A stretch of 5,806 nt of DNA from an uncultured Caryophanales bacterium (GCA_947303225.1 CAMYXG010000080.1:1-5806); one strand, 5' to 3'. Shown: positions 1-5,484, counted from the stretch's first letter. The notes: a model not told the origin generated them from the sequence alone. Numbers and translations are program-made.

Positions 1-41
1 TTATAAAATAAATGAAATTGTTTTAATTCTTCTTGATACAT
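1..41 (-). CDS. N-terminus of a gene running off the left edge (partial)
   Basis: Only the first 13 codons are present, reading M-Y-Q-E-E-L-K-Q-F-H-L-F-Y on the minus strand. The ATG lies at 39-41. It is preceded by an AAAGGATG-like ribosome site (about 47-55) and by an extended -10 promoter further upstream, so the start is credible. The fragment is too short to assign a family. It lies downstream of the riboswitch-controlled gene on the same strand, but a terminator and a separate promoter sit between them, so it is probably a separate unit. Confidence 0.6.
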   Translation of the reverse strand, partial: MYQEELKQFHLFY

Positions 42-73
42 CGTAATCATCCTTTTTTGTTTCTGATGTATTT

Positions 74-102
74 ATTTTATCATATAAATTGTAATACAAA
101 AA
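74..102 (-). promoter_or_regulatory. Extended -10 promoter for the left-edge gene
   Basis: On the minus strand TAAAAT (74-79) is preceded by TG one base upstream (81-82), which makes an extended -10 element. A weak -35 (TTTTTG, 97-102) lies 17 bp upstream. The -35 overlaps the U-tract side of the preceding terminator, so the two units are packed tightly. Confidence 0.5.
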
Positions 103-125
103 GAAAAAAGACTTTTTCAAGTCTT
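103..125 (-). terminator. Intrinsic terminator after the riboswitch-controlled gene
   Basis: Minus strand: AAGACTT (119-125), loop GAAA, AAGTCTT (108-114), then a run of T including 104-107. It is a 7-bp stem with a tetraloop, 9 nt after the stop codon of the gene at 135-668. Confidence 0.85.
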
Positions 126-134
126 CTCTCTATC

Positions 135-668
135 TTATTTTTGAATATTATTAGGAATTACTTTATAAGTGTCTGCAAAGTCTCTAGCAGAAATACCATA
201 CATATCTTCTGGATTTGTAATATTGATATATCCACCTTTTGCTATTTTTTCTTTTTTACCCCATTGTTCTACAATGATGTCTTCTTGAATTTGAATAAAA
301 ATTTGAGTACCAGCACTAGATTTATAAATATTATCTCCCATAGAAGTGTCTGGTTGATATCTTTCTACAAATTTTGAATCGCCAATAATCCAAGTATTTG
401 TATGACCATTGCGGTCTAATACAGGTAATCCATCATCTCCTAATTTTGTTACTACGTGTCCTGGTTTACCTGTTTTTTCATCAAGTTCTACATATGCTAC
501 TCTTTCTTGAATTGGGTTACCATTCTCGTCTTCTGACCAAGTAACTACCTCTTCTCCAACTTCACCATCACGAGCAAAGATTCTACCTGCTTTTTCTGCT
601 TGAATTGGTTGAATTCCTTTTTCTAATAATTCCTTAACATATTCTTCTGTTTGTACTTCTCTGTACAT
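135..668 (-). CDS. Protein of unknown function controlled by a manganese riboswitch
   Basis: This gene encodes 177 residues with no signal peptide or membrane segment, rich in Asp/Glu/Gly, so it is predicted cytosolic. The ATG at 666-668 is chosen because AAGGAGGG (676-683) sits about 7 nt upstream. The upstream in-frame ATG at 711-713 falls in the U-tract of the leader terminator and has no such site. I do not recognise the family with certainty. The protein appears to contain two related halves. Residues 20-107 end in GDSKFVERYQPD, and residues 118-170 end in SARDFADTYKVI. Each half has a beta-rich stretch (AGRIFARDGEVGEEVVTW; VEQWGKKEKIAKGGYINI) before a Phe-x3-Tyr motif. This pattern is reminiscent of small PGDYG-type domains; that is inference only. 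The first half carries an insert of Asp-Gly/Asn-Gly turns (residues 46-92). Expression is probably switched by metal through the leader aptamer, which has its own promoter and terminator. No recognisable metal-transport motif is present. Confidence 0.88.
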   Translation of the reverse strand: MYREVQTEEYVKELLEKGIQPIQAEKAGRIFARDGEVGEEVVTWSEDENGNPIQERVAYVELDEKTGKPGHVVTKLGDDGLPVLDRNGHTNTWIIGDSKFVERYQPDTSMGDNIYKSSAGTQIFIQIQEDIIVEQWGKKEKIAKGGYINITNPEDMYGISARDFADTYKVIPNNIQK

Positions 669-675
669 ACTCTTT

Positions 676-683
676 CCCTCCTT
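676..683 (-). promoter_or_regulatory. Strong ribosome-binding site that decides the start at 668
   Basis: Minus-strand AAGGAGGG lies 7 nt before the ATG at 668, matching the anti-Shine-Dalgarno sequence almost perfectly. It lies after the leader terminator, so it is transcribed only on read-through. Confidence 0.85.
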
Positions 684-711
684 CAATTGAAATGGAGAAC
701 CTTGTAATAAC

Positions 712-744
712 AAAAAACAAGACTCTGTTACTACAAAGTCTTGT
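712..744 (-). terminator. Riboswitch expression platform: intrinsic terminator in the leader
   Basis: Minus-strand 743-733 (CAAGACTTTGT) pairs with 728-718 (ACAGAGTCTTG), an 11-bp stem with one T-G wobble and loop AGTA, followed by six T (717-712). The 5' arm contains CAAGACTTT (743-735), which is also the 3' strand of the aptamer's closing stem, so the two structures exclude each other. Ligand binding should hold the aptamer closed, block this terminator and allow transcription of the gene at 135-668. This is a genetic ON switch. Confidence 0.88.
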
Positions 745-819
745 TCTATTAAGCTTATTCCGGGATTTCATCCGATTGACGAAATAAACCATTCAAGAGA
801 ATGAGAACTACTCCCTTTC
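735..819 (-). ncRNA. yybP-ykoY-type manganese riboswitch aptamer
   Basis: The minus-strand leader shows the conserved blocks of the yybP-ykoY (Mn2+-sensing) family in order. GGGAGTAG is at 815-808. The P2 hairpin is CATTC (803-799)/GAATG (794-790) with a 4-nt loop. P3 is GTTTATT (789-783)/AATAAGC (759-753). The L3 metal-site block CGTCAA (781-776) leads into the GGAT/ATCC hairpin (773-770/766-763), then CCGG (763-760), and finally CAAGACTTT (743-735), which closes P1 with AAAG (818-815). Compared with the Lactococcus aptamer as I remember it, the P1 and junction changes are partly compensatory (C-G to T-A, G-C to A-T), which supports a real fold. The P4 hairpin seems very short or absent. In known members Mn2+ is held between L1 and L3 and regulates Mn2+ exporters. 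The start lies only a few bases after the predicted transcription start (about 823). Confidence 0.87.
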
Positions 820-830
820 AATTGCTATGT

Positions 831-859
831 ATTATAACATATTTACTTCATTTTGTCAA
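831..859 (-). promoter_or_regulatory. Consensus sigma-A promoter of the riboswitch transcript
   Basis: Minus strand TTGACA (854-859), 17-bp spacer, TATAAT (831-836): both hexamers match the consensus perfectly. The predicted start near 823 leaves only a few bases before the aptamer. Constitutive strong initiation fits a design where control is by termination. Confidence 0.92.
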
Positions 860-895
860 TAAGCACTTTGAAACAAGACTCCATGTCTATAATAG

Positions 896-927
896 AAAAT
901 AATACAATAAAAACTTATCATATTATT
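896..927 (-). terminator. AT-only hairpin, possible weak terminator after the DUF1846 gene
   Basis: Minus-strand 927-921 (AATAATA) plus TGATAA pairs with TTATTG plus 904-898 (TATTATT), a 13-bp stem with two G-T wobbles and a GTTT loop, 10 nt after the DUF1846 stop codon. It contains no G-C pair and only a short T run follows, so some read-through toward the riboswitch promoter is likely. Confidence 0.42.
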
Positions 928-936
928 AGTCATTTA

Positions 937-2379
937 TCAATCATTTTCACAAGTTAAATTGATTCCTAACTCTTTTAATGATCGTATTTCACTATTATCC
1001 ATTAAAAAAGTAGCATGAGCGTCACTATCTTTTAATTTCTTTAAACAGGTTACTGCTTTTTCTGTCATTGGATTTGTTGCGGAACAGATGCTTAAGGCGA
1101 TAATAACTTCTGATAATGTTAAATGTGTTCCATTATTTAATTCCTTTTTTATTTTCAATACAGGTTCAATTATGGTTGGAGATAATAAATTAATATCATC
1201 TGGTATTTTACTTAAATACTTTATGGCATTTAGTATTGCACTACTTGCTGGAGTTAATAATTCAGTTTCTCTTCCTGTAATGATTTTTCTTTGCACTTTA
1301 ATTGCCATTGCATTACAATTTGTTTGTTCTTTTTTTTCTAAGGCAGGTTTGATAACATCTAAATAGTTACTATCAATCTGCAATTCATTCATCAATAATT
1401 TTATTTTTTCATATGTTTCTTTTTCACTTAGGCCTAATTTGTATTGATTTTTTCCATTATAATAACGTCTTACTATTTCTTTCTTTGCAGCTTCTTCCAC
1501 TATCTTATTATCTGTAATACAAAAACCAACCATGTTTACTCCCATATCAGTAGGAGAATGATATATATCTTTTTCACTAACTTTATTCAGTATATTTTTT
1601 AGGACAGGAAACATTTCAATATCTCGATTGTAGTTAATTGCTGTTGTATTATATGTTTCTAAGTGAAAGGGATCAATCATATTTACATCTTTTAAATCAG
1701 CAGTAGCAGCTTCATAAGCAATATTTACAGGATGCTTTAAGGGAAGATTCCATACTGGAAAGGTTTCAAATTTAGCATATCCTGCATTAATTCCTCTTTT
1801 ATTTTCATGATATATTTGAGAAAGGCATGTTGCTAGTTTACCACTTCCTGGTCCGGGTGCATTTACTAGTATCAACGGTTTTGTTGTTTCAATGTAAGAA
1901 TTAGCTCCATATCCCTCTTCACTAACAATCGTGTCTACATCTGTTGGATATCCTTTTGTAAATCTATGAATATATGTTTTTATTCCATTTCTATTTAATT
2001 TCTTGATGAATTTATCTACACTTACTTGATTTTCATACAATGTTATAACTACACTATTTACTGAAAATCCCATACTTTTTGAATTATCAATTAATTCTAG
2101 AACTTCAGCATCATATGTTCTTCCATATTCCCCTCTTATTTTGTGTTTTTCAATGTCACCGGCATTGATACAGAATATGATTTCTAAATCATTTTTTAAT
2201 TCTTGAAACATATTTATTTTTACATCACTTTTAAATCCAGGTAATACTCTTGATGCATGAAAATCATCAAATAGCTTTCCTCCTATTTCTAGATACAATT
2301 TATCAAATAGTTTAAATCTTTCTCGTATTTTTTCACTTTGAATTTTAACATATTTTTTATTATCAAAACCTATTTTCAC
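937..2379 (-). CDS. DUF1846 domain-containing protein
   Basis: This 480-residue protein matches the DUF1846 family over its full length (members are usually about 490-500 residues). Recognisable family stretches include GGKLFDDFHASRVLPGF (about 33-49), the glycine-rich loop APGPGSGK (174-181) followed by ATCLSQ, NAGYAKFETFPVWNLPLKHP (about 198-217), AYEAATADL and NMIDPFHLE (about 222-241), SPTDMGVNM (about 275-283) and the C-terminal LGINLTC. The GPGSGK loop resembles a nucleotide-binding P-loop. Structures exist for the family, but I know of no firmly established biochemical role. No signal peptide or membrane segment is present, so it is predicted cytosolic. The GTG at 2377-2379 is preferred as start because GGAGG (2388-2392) lies 8 nt upstream and relatives begin with a short Met-Lys-Ile-Gly-Phe. 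The upstream ATG at 2394 contains part of that GGAGG and lacks a site of its own. The gene ends in TGA then TAA and has its own promoter. Confidence 0.95.
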   Translation of the reverse strand: MKIGFDNKKYVKIQSEKIRERFKLFDKLYLEIGGKLFDDFHASRVLPGFKSDVKINMFQELKNDLEIIFCINAGDIEKHKIRGEYGRTYDAEVLELIDNSKSMGFSVNSVVITLYENQVSVDKFIKKLNRNGIKTYIHRFTKGYPTDVDTIVSEEGYGANSYIETTKPLILVNAPGPGSGKLATCLSQIYHENKRGINAGYAKFETFPVWNLPLKHPVNIAYEAATADLKDVNMIDPFHLETYNTTAINYNRDIEMFPVLKNILNKVSEKDIYHSPTDMGVNMVGFCITDNKIVEEAAKKEIVRRYYNGKNQYKLGLSEKETYEKIKLLMNELQIDSNYLDVIKPALEKKEQTNCNAMAIKVQRKIITGRETELLTPASSAILNAIKYLSKIPDDINLLSPTIIEPVLKIKKELNNGTHLTLSEVIIALSICSATNPMTEKAVTCLKKLKDSDAHATFLMDNSEIRSLKELGINLTCEND

Positions 2380-2387
2380 TCTTTTCA

Positions 2388-2392
2388 CCTCC
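2388..2392 (-). promoter_or_regulatory. Ribosome-binding site favouring the GTG start at 2379
   Basis: Minus-strand GGAGG sits 8 nt before GTG (2377-2379). The only alternative in-frame ATG (2392-2394) overlaps this element, so it cannot be served by it. Confidence 0.72.
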
Positions 2393-2415
2393 ATAAATCC
2401 ATCACATTTTAATTC

Positions 2416-2444
2416 AATATATACTACAATTTTATCTCTGTCAA
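2416..2444 (-). promoter_or_regulatory. Sigma-A promoter of the DUF1846 gene
   Basis: Minus strand TTGACA (2439-2444), 17-bp spacer, TATATT (2416-2421). It starts immediately after the T-tract of the upstream gene's terminator, giving a short leader of about 30 nt. Confidence 0.87.
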
Positions 2445-2448
2445 TAAG

Positions 2449-2480
2449 AAAAAAACTACACTTATAATTGGTGTAGTTTT
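2449..2480 (-). terminator. Intrinsic terminator of the unknown 405-residue gene
   Basis: Minus-strand 2480-2471 (AAAACTACAC) pairs with 2461-2452 (GTGTAGTTTT) around a 9-nt loop, a 10-bp stem followed by T residues to 2449. It lies about 22 nt after the stop codon at 2503. Confidence 0.87.
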
Positions 2481-2502
2481 CTTCATTATATTATAATATA
2501 TT

Positions 2503-3720
2503 CTATTTTTTTATGGCTATCTCAATTTTATTTATAATTTGATTAGGTAACAATAATCCTAGTTTATTAATAACAAATTCTCTAACTGAAATGATGTCTT
2601 CTTTTCTTTCTTCAGCTTCCTGACAATATCGAATATAACTACGTGCAATTGAATCTATCAATTGATCACCATCACTTTTGCTTGCTTCAGTTTCATCCTG
2701 TCTAACCTTATATTCAGTATCAGAAATCATAACTTCACTATATTGTTTTGCATAAAAAGGGTCATATATTTCTAATATGCTTTCTAATGTATATACATGT
2801 TCATCAAGACATAATACCCTTTCATATGTGCCTGTAAATCCATGCTTTTTTAATTCCTCAATTACTTCTTCACTTGATGTCATATAAGTACAACCATCTA
2901 AATAAACAAAAATCCAAACACTTTTACCAGGTTCTTGAGAATAAATAATTTTATCTATTTTTCCAATCATTTTTTCTTTGGATGGCAATATCGTTCTTTT
3001 AACTATTCTTTCTTCTATAACTCTTTCCTCATGTGCTGGGGCATAAGCTCCAAAATAATTATCAATTTCCGGTACATATCTAGTACCTGCTTCTACGGAA
3101 CCTTGGACTTTTACTTCAAGACCACTAGTAGGAATTCTAAAACATCTACTAGTCAATAATGATTCTTCTATCGGAGTACAACCACTTTGAACTACTATCT
3201 CTTGTATGCTTTCTTTTCTTTTTCTTTTTCGACTATTTCTATTAATACAATCTGCTTCAAACTCCTGCTTGTTCCAAAAATCTAAAAAATCAATTGGTCT
3301 AACTTCTACTGCTTCTCCTGCAAAAACGATTGTTTGACCAATTTCATTTATTGGTTTTTGATGATGATGACCAAAAATAGTTCCACAACCTACAAAAAAA
3401 CTATCTTCTGGTACACATTTAAAACCATTTTTAAGTAAAACTTGCTCTACTTGTTCCGTATAGTGGATTTCATAATGAACTCCATCGAAAAAATACGCTA
3501 TAACATTATTATTTACTACAAAAGTTTTTTCTTTCTCTTCAGAATATAATCCTGTACTATCAGAATATGGTTCTAAGCTTTCTGAATATAATTCTGAAAG
3601 TTTTTCAGCCTGTATTTTTACTGGTTTGTCAAAAGCTATAGATAATCTTATTATATCGTCCAAGGTTTCTATATTAGCTAAGTCTCCATATAAAGCATCA
3701 ATTTGATCAAAGTATTTCAC
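2503..3720 (-). CDS. Unrecognised 405-residue cytosolic protein with an internal duplication
   Basis: I do not recognise this protein. There is no signal peptide or membrane segment. An N-terminal helical stretch (about 1-45) is followed by a Tyr-Ser-Glu/Asp repeat (about 44-62: LYSES, PYSDS, LYSEE). Then comes a first beta/alpha unit (about 73-103, IAYFFDGVHYEIHY...NGFKCV), a His triplet (118-120), a strongly basic patch RKRKRK (164-169), a beta-rich middle, and a second unit related to the first (about 268-298, IFVYLDGCTYMTSS...HGFTGTY). The C-terminal quarter is predicted helical and charged. Both units share a hydrophobic strand, Asp-Gly, Tyr, a Glu-rich helix and Lys-x-Gly-Phe. The start is GTG at 3718-3720, since AGGAG (3731-3735) lies 10 nt upstream. 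The in-frame GTG at 3727-3729 is only 1 nt from that site. The gene is monocistronic, with its own promoter and terminator. A structural or regulatory adaptor role is possible but unsupported. Confidence 0.85.
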   Translation of the reverse strand: MKYFDQIDALYGDLANIETLDDIIRLSIAFDKPVKIQAEKLSELYSESLEPYSDSTGLYSEEKEKTFVVNNNVIAYFFDGVHYEIHYTEQVEQVLLKNGFKCVPEDSFFVGCGTIFGHHHQKPINEIGQTIVFAGEAVEVRPIDFLDFWNKQEFEADCINRNSRKRKRKESIQEIVVQSGCTPIEESLLTSRCFRIPTSGLEVKVQGSVEAGTRYVPEIDNYFGAYAPAHEERVIEERIVKRTILPSKEKMIGKIDKIIYSQEPGKSVWIFVYLDGCTYMTSSEEVIEELKKHGFTGTYERVLCLDEHVYTLESILEIYDPFYAKQYSEVMISDTEYKVRQDETEASKSDGDQLIDSIARSYIRYCQEAEERKEDIISVREFVINKLGLLLPNQIINKIEIAIKK

Positions 3721-3730
3721 GATAATCACT

Positions 3731-3735
3731 CTCCT
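3731..3735 (-). promoter_or_regulatory. Ribosome-binding site favouring the GTG start at 3720
   Basis: Minus-strand AGGAG is 10 nt from GTG (3718-3720) but only 1 nt from the earlier in-frame GTG (3727-3729), which makes the downstream codon the likelier start. Confidence 0.65.
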
Positions 3736-3741
3736 ATAATC

Positions 3742-3770
3742 ATGTTATCATAAACCGATAAAATTATAAA
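3742..3770 (-). promoter_or_regulatory. Probable extended -10 promoter of the 405-residue gene
   Basis: Minus strand TAACAT (3742-3747) is preceded by TG one base upstream, with TTTATA (3765-3770) 17 bp further upstream as a weak -35. The -35 overlaps the first copy of a direct repeat (3766-3776), suggesting that a bound protein could control access. Confidence 0.55.
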
Positions 3771-3797
3771 TATTGTAAAGAAAACGATAAATATTGT
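3766..3797. repeat. Two 11-bp direct repeats with a 21-bp period upstream of the 405-residue gene
   Basis: ATAAATATTGT occurs at 3766-3776 and again at 3787-3797. The 21-bp period equals about two helical turns, which places both copies on one DNA face. One copy overlaps the predicted -35. This is a candidate operator; no regulator is visible in the window. Confidence 0.5.
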
Positions 3798-3811
3798 TTA
3801 CAAAACTTGAC

Positions 3812-3842
3812 AAAAAAAGAAATCAAATCATCTTGATTTCTT
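3812..3842 (-). terminator. Intrinsic terminator of the sortase gene, starting inside its stop codon
   Basis: Minus-strand 3842-3833 (AAGAAATCAA) pairs with 3826-3817 (TTGATTTCTT), loop GATGAT, followed by seven T (3818-3812). The last two bases of the TAA stop codon (3841-3843) form the base of the stem, so there is no 3' untranslated spacer. Confidence 0.92.
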
Positions 3843-4653
3843 AAACTAATTTTCCCATGATTAGTAAATTATAACGATAATAATGCTCATAATAATTAGG
3901 ATCCATAGAACAAGTTTGAAGTATTAATATTTGGTCATCACTGGATACTTGTACTCCTGTATCGTATTCTGAATTATTTTTATATTTTTGAATGGTTTCT
4001 TCCCATTCATTATCATTATAGTAAATGTTATGAAAGTATTCTAATCCTTCACTATCTTCACTTTCTGCTACAGACACATAAACAGAGAATATTTCATATG
4101 TATAAGTATTTCCTTCATAATAAATTGTTATATATCGATTTGCATCATAGAATCCTTTATTATTATGATAATTTTGTAATACTTGAAATGGACCATTTCC
4201 ACTAGTTGAACTATGGGCATATATAATAGTTTTTCTACCCGTTAAGTCTGTTCTGAAGTCTATATATGGTACTCCTCTACCATCGTATACTCCATACATG
4301 TTATGATCTAAGTAAATGTTACTTCCATCATGGTCTTTCATTAAATTGTTATTTAAAATATTAGATATTTGAATTCTGTTTCCTTCTATCGTTGGTTGTG
4401 TTACTGGTGTTTCTTGAACAACTTCTTCTATTCTTTCTTCTTGAGAAACTGTAACTTCTTCTGGTTGAATTTCTTTCTTTTCTTCTACTTTTTCTTCTTT
4501 AGCAGCTTGTTTTACAACAACTTTCTTTTCTTTTAATTCTGGTTTAATAACACTTGATTGAGTATTATCTTTTACATATCCTGTTACACTTAATATACAG
4601 CTTAGGAAAACAATTCCTAGTTTTCCTATTTCTTTCACTAGTATCTTATTCAT
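3841..4653 (-). CDS. srtB: Class B sortase
   Basis: This 270-residue cysteine transpeptidase is predicted to be anchored in the membrane with its catalytic domain outside, where it would cut a sorting signal and attach the protein to peptidoglycan or to another protein. The N-terminus has a membrane segment (about 10-27, LGIVFLSCILSVTGYV). A Lys/Glu-rich spacer follows (about 28-85), probably reaching through the cell wall, then the sortase beta-barrel (about 92-270). The catalytic residues are visible: His147 in YAHS (many class B enzymes have YGHN), Cys248 in LQTCS and Arg260 in YYRYNLLIMG. The helix insert before the Thr-Cys strand (EWEETIQKYKNNSEYDTG, about 216-233) and the IFSVY strand (188-192) point to class B. 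ATG 4651-4653 is served by GGGGG about 7 nt upstream. It stands alone, with its own promoter and terminator. No substrate, pilin or haem-uptake gene is in the window, so the target is unknown. Confidence 0.92.
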   Translation of the reverse strand: MNKILVKEIGKLGIVFLSCILSVTGYVKDNTQSSVIKPELKEKKVVVKQAAKEEKVEEKKEIQPEEVTVSQEERIEEVVQETPVTQPTIEGNRIQISNILNNNLMKDHDGSNIYLDHNMYGVYDGRGVPYIDFRTDLTGRKTIIYAHSSTSGNGPFQVLQNYHNNKGFYDANRYITIYYEGNTYTYEIFSVYVSVAESEDSEGLEYFHNIYYNDNEWEETIQKYKNNSEYDTGVQVSSDDQILILQTCSMDPNYYEHYYRYNLLIMGKLV

Positions 4654-4677
4654 ATCCTAACCCCCATTAGTACACAT

Positions 4678-4706
4678 ATTATACTACATACGTTCGAAAA
4701 AGTCAA
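4678..4706 (-). promoter_or_regulatory. Sigma-A promoter of the sortase gene
   Basis: Minus strand TTGACT (4701-4706), 17-bp spacer, TATAAT (4678-4683). It is divergent from the phosphodiesterase gene, sharing a 126-bp intergenic region. Confidence 0.9.
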
Positions 4707-4725
4707 GTTTTTTTATTGTTTTCAC

Positions 4726-4754
4726 TTTTTTATACTTGTTACATATTGTATAAT
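4726..4754 (+). promoter_or_regulatory. Promoter of the phosphodiesterase gene (weak -35)
   Basis: TATAAT at 4749-4754 is a perfect -10 placed 26 bp before the ATG. The matching -35 at 17 bp (4726-4731) is only a T run, so the -35 is poorly defined. The leader would be short, about 18-20 nt. Confidence 0.6.
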
Positions 4755-4767
4755 ATATATAGTATTG

Positions 4768-4773
4768 AGAGGT
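4768..4773 (+). promoter_or_regulatory. Ribosome-binding site deciding the ATG start at 4780
   Basis: AGAGGT lies 6 nt before the ATG at 4780. The TTG at 4765, which would open a longer frame, has only AT-rich sequence upstream and itself overlaps this site. Confidence 0.7.
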
Positions 4774-4779
4774 GTAAGT

Positions 4780-5484
4780 ATGGAAATTATTGCTCATAGA
4801 GGACTATTTGATCAGACTACAATTCCGGAAAACTCAATGTCAGCTTTTCGAAGGGCAGTTGATTATCATATTCCAATTGAATTAGATGTTCAGTTGACTA
4901 AAGATAATGTTTTGGTTGTTTTTCATGATTTTAATTTAAAACGAATGACTGGTAAAAATGCTCTGATTCAGGAATGTACATATGAAGAAATTCAAAATCT
5001 TTGTCTTTTAAATACTAAGGAGCATATACCTCTTTTTCGAGATGTTTTAAAATTAGTTCAAGGAAGAGTATTATTGGATATTGAAATTAAAAGTACAAAA
5101 CGTATTTTAGAAACTTGTACGATACTAATGAAAGAATTAGAAAACTATTCCAACTATTTATTAAAATCATTTCATCCTGGTATTGTTCGCTTTTTGAAGA
5201 AGCATTATCCCAAAGAGACTGTTGGTTTATTATTGGGAAATCGAAGTACTTATCCGAATTCTTTTTATTATCCTCTTCTTTCTAATCCTTTCATAAGATT
5301 CTATTGTCATCCAGATTTTTTATCTCTTTCTAAGGATTTATGGAAAAAGAAATCATTTCAAAAGCTAAGAAATAAATATCCAATTTACTTATGGACAATT
5401 CAAAAAAAAGAAGAATTAAAGGATAAAAATCTTCATTATATTTGTGAAAATCTTCCTTATTCTTCTTTTCGTGATTATTTTTAA
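4780..5484 (+). CDS. Glycerophosphodiester phosphodiesterase (GDPD family)
   Basis: This 234-residue TIM-barrel enzyme is predicted to hydrolyse glycerophosphodiesters, products of phospholipid or lipoteichoic-acid turnover, to sn-glycerol 3-phosphate and an alcohol. GDPD hallmarks are visible. They are the opening AHRG (5-8, with catalytic His6), PENS (16-19, with Glu17), the metal-binding ELDVQLTKD (34-42, Glu34 and Asp36), FHD (48-50, second catalytic His49), the P-L-F segment (about 84-86), DIEIKS (100-105, Glu102), a LLKSFHP strand (127-133) and LWTIQ (204-208). The C-terminus (about 214-234) is divergent: the usual Asp-Gly-Ile-x-Thr-Asp-x-Pro ending is replaced by HYICENLPY. No signal peptide or membrane segment is present, so a cytosolic, UgpQ-like location is inferred. 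The length fits compact members. It is transcribed divergently from the sortase and ends 4 nt from the 3' end of a convergent tRNA gene, with no terminator seen. The start is ATG at 4780, from the ribosome site. Confidence 0.93.
   Translation: MEIIAHRGLFDQTTIPENSMSAFRRAVDYHIPIELDVQLTKDNVLVVFHDFNLKRMTGKNALIQECTYEEIQNLCLLNTKEHIPLFRDVLKLVQGRVLLDIEIKSTKRILETCTILMKELENYSNYLLKSFHPGIVRFLKKHYPKETVGLLLGNRSTYPNSFYYPLLSNPFIRFYCHPDFLSLSKDLWKKKSFQKLRNKYPIYLWTIQKKEELKDKNLHYICENLPYSSFRDYF

Noticed and set aside
33..377. Plus-strand open frame of 114 codons
   Set aside because: It is antisense to the riboswitch-controlled gene and its terminator, has no ribosome site, and its Phe/Ile/Ser/Asn-rich translation is what AT-rich antisense DNA gives.
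1088..1366. Plus-strand open frame of 92 codons with a hydrophobic stretch
   Set aside because: It lies wholly antisense to the conserved C-terminal part of the DUF1846 gene, with no promoter or ribosome site of its own.
937..2379. Mycoplasma-type code (TGA as Trp)
   Set aside because: Tryptophan codons in the clear family motifs are TGG and no in-frame TGA interrupts any gene. TGA at 937-939 is followed at once by TAA and falls where the family normally ends.
2935..3159. Plus-strand open frame of 74 codons
   Set aside because: It is antisense to the 405-residue gene, rich in Phe/Ser/Tyr/Asn, and lacks a ribosome-binding site.
4597..4653. Sortase N-terminus as a lipoprotein signal (FLSC, Cys19)
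   Set aside because: The position -3 residue is Phe, the hydrophobic run before Cys is very short, and the hydrophobic segment continues past it, which fits a membrane anchor better.
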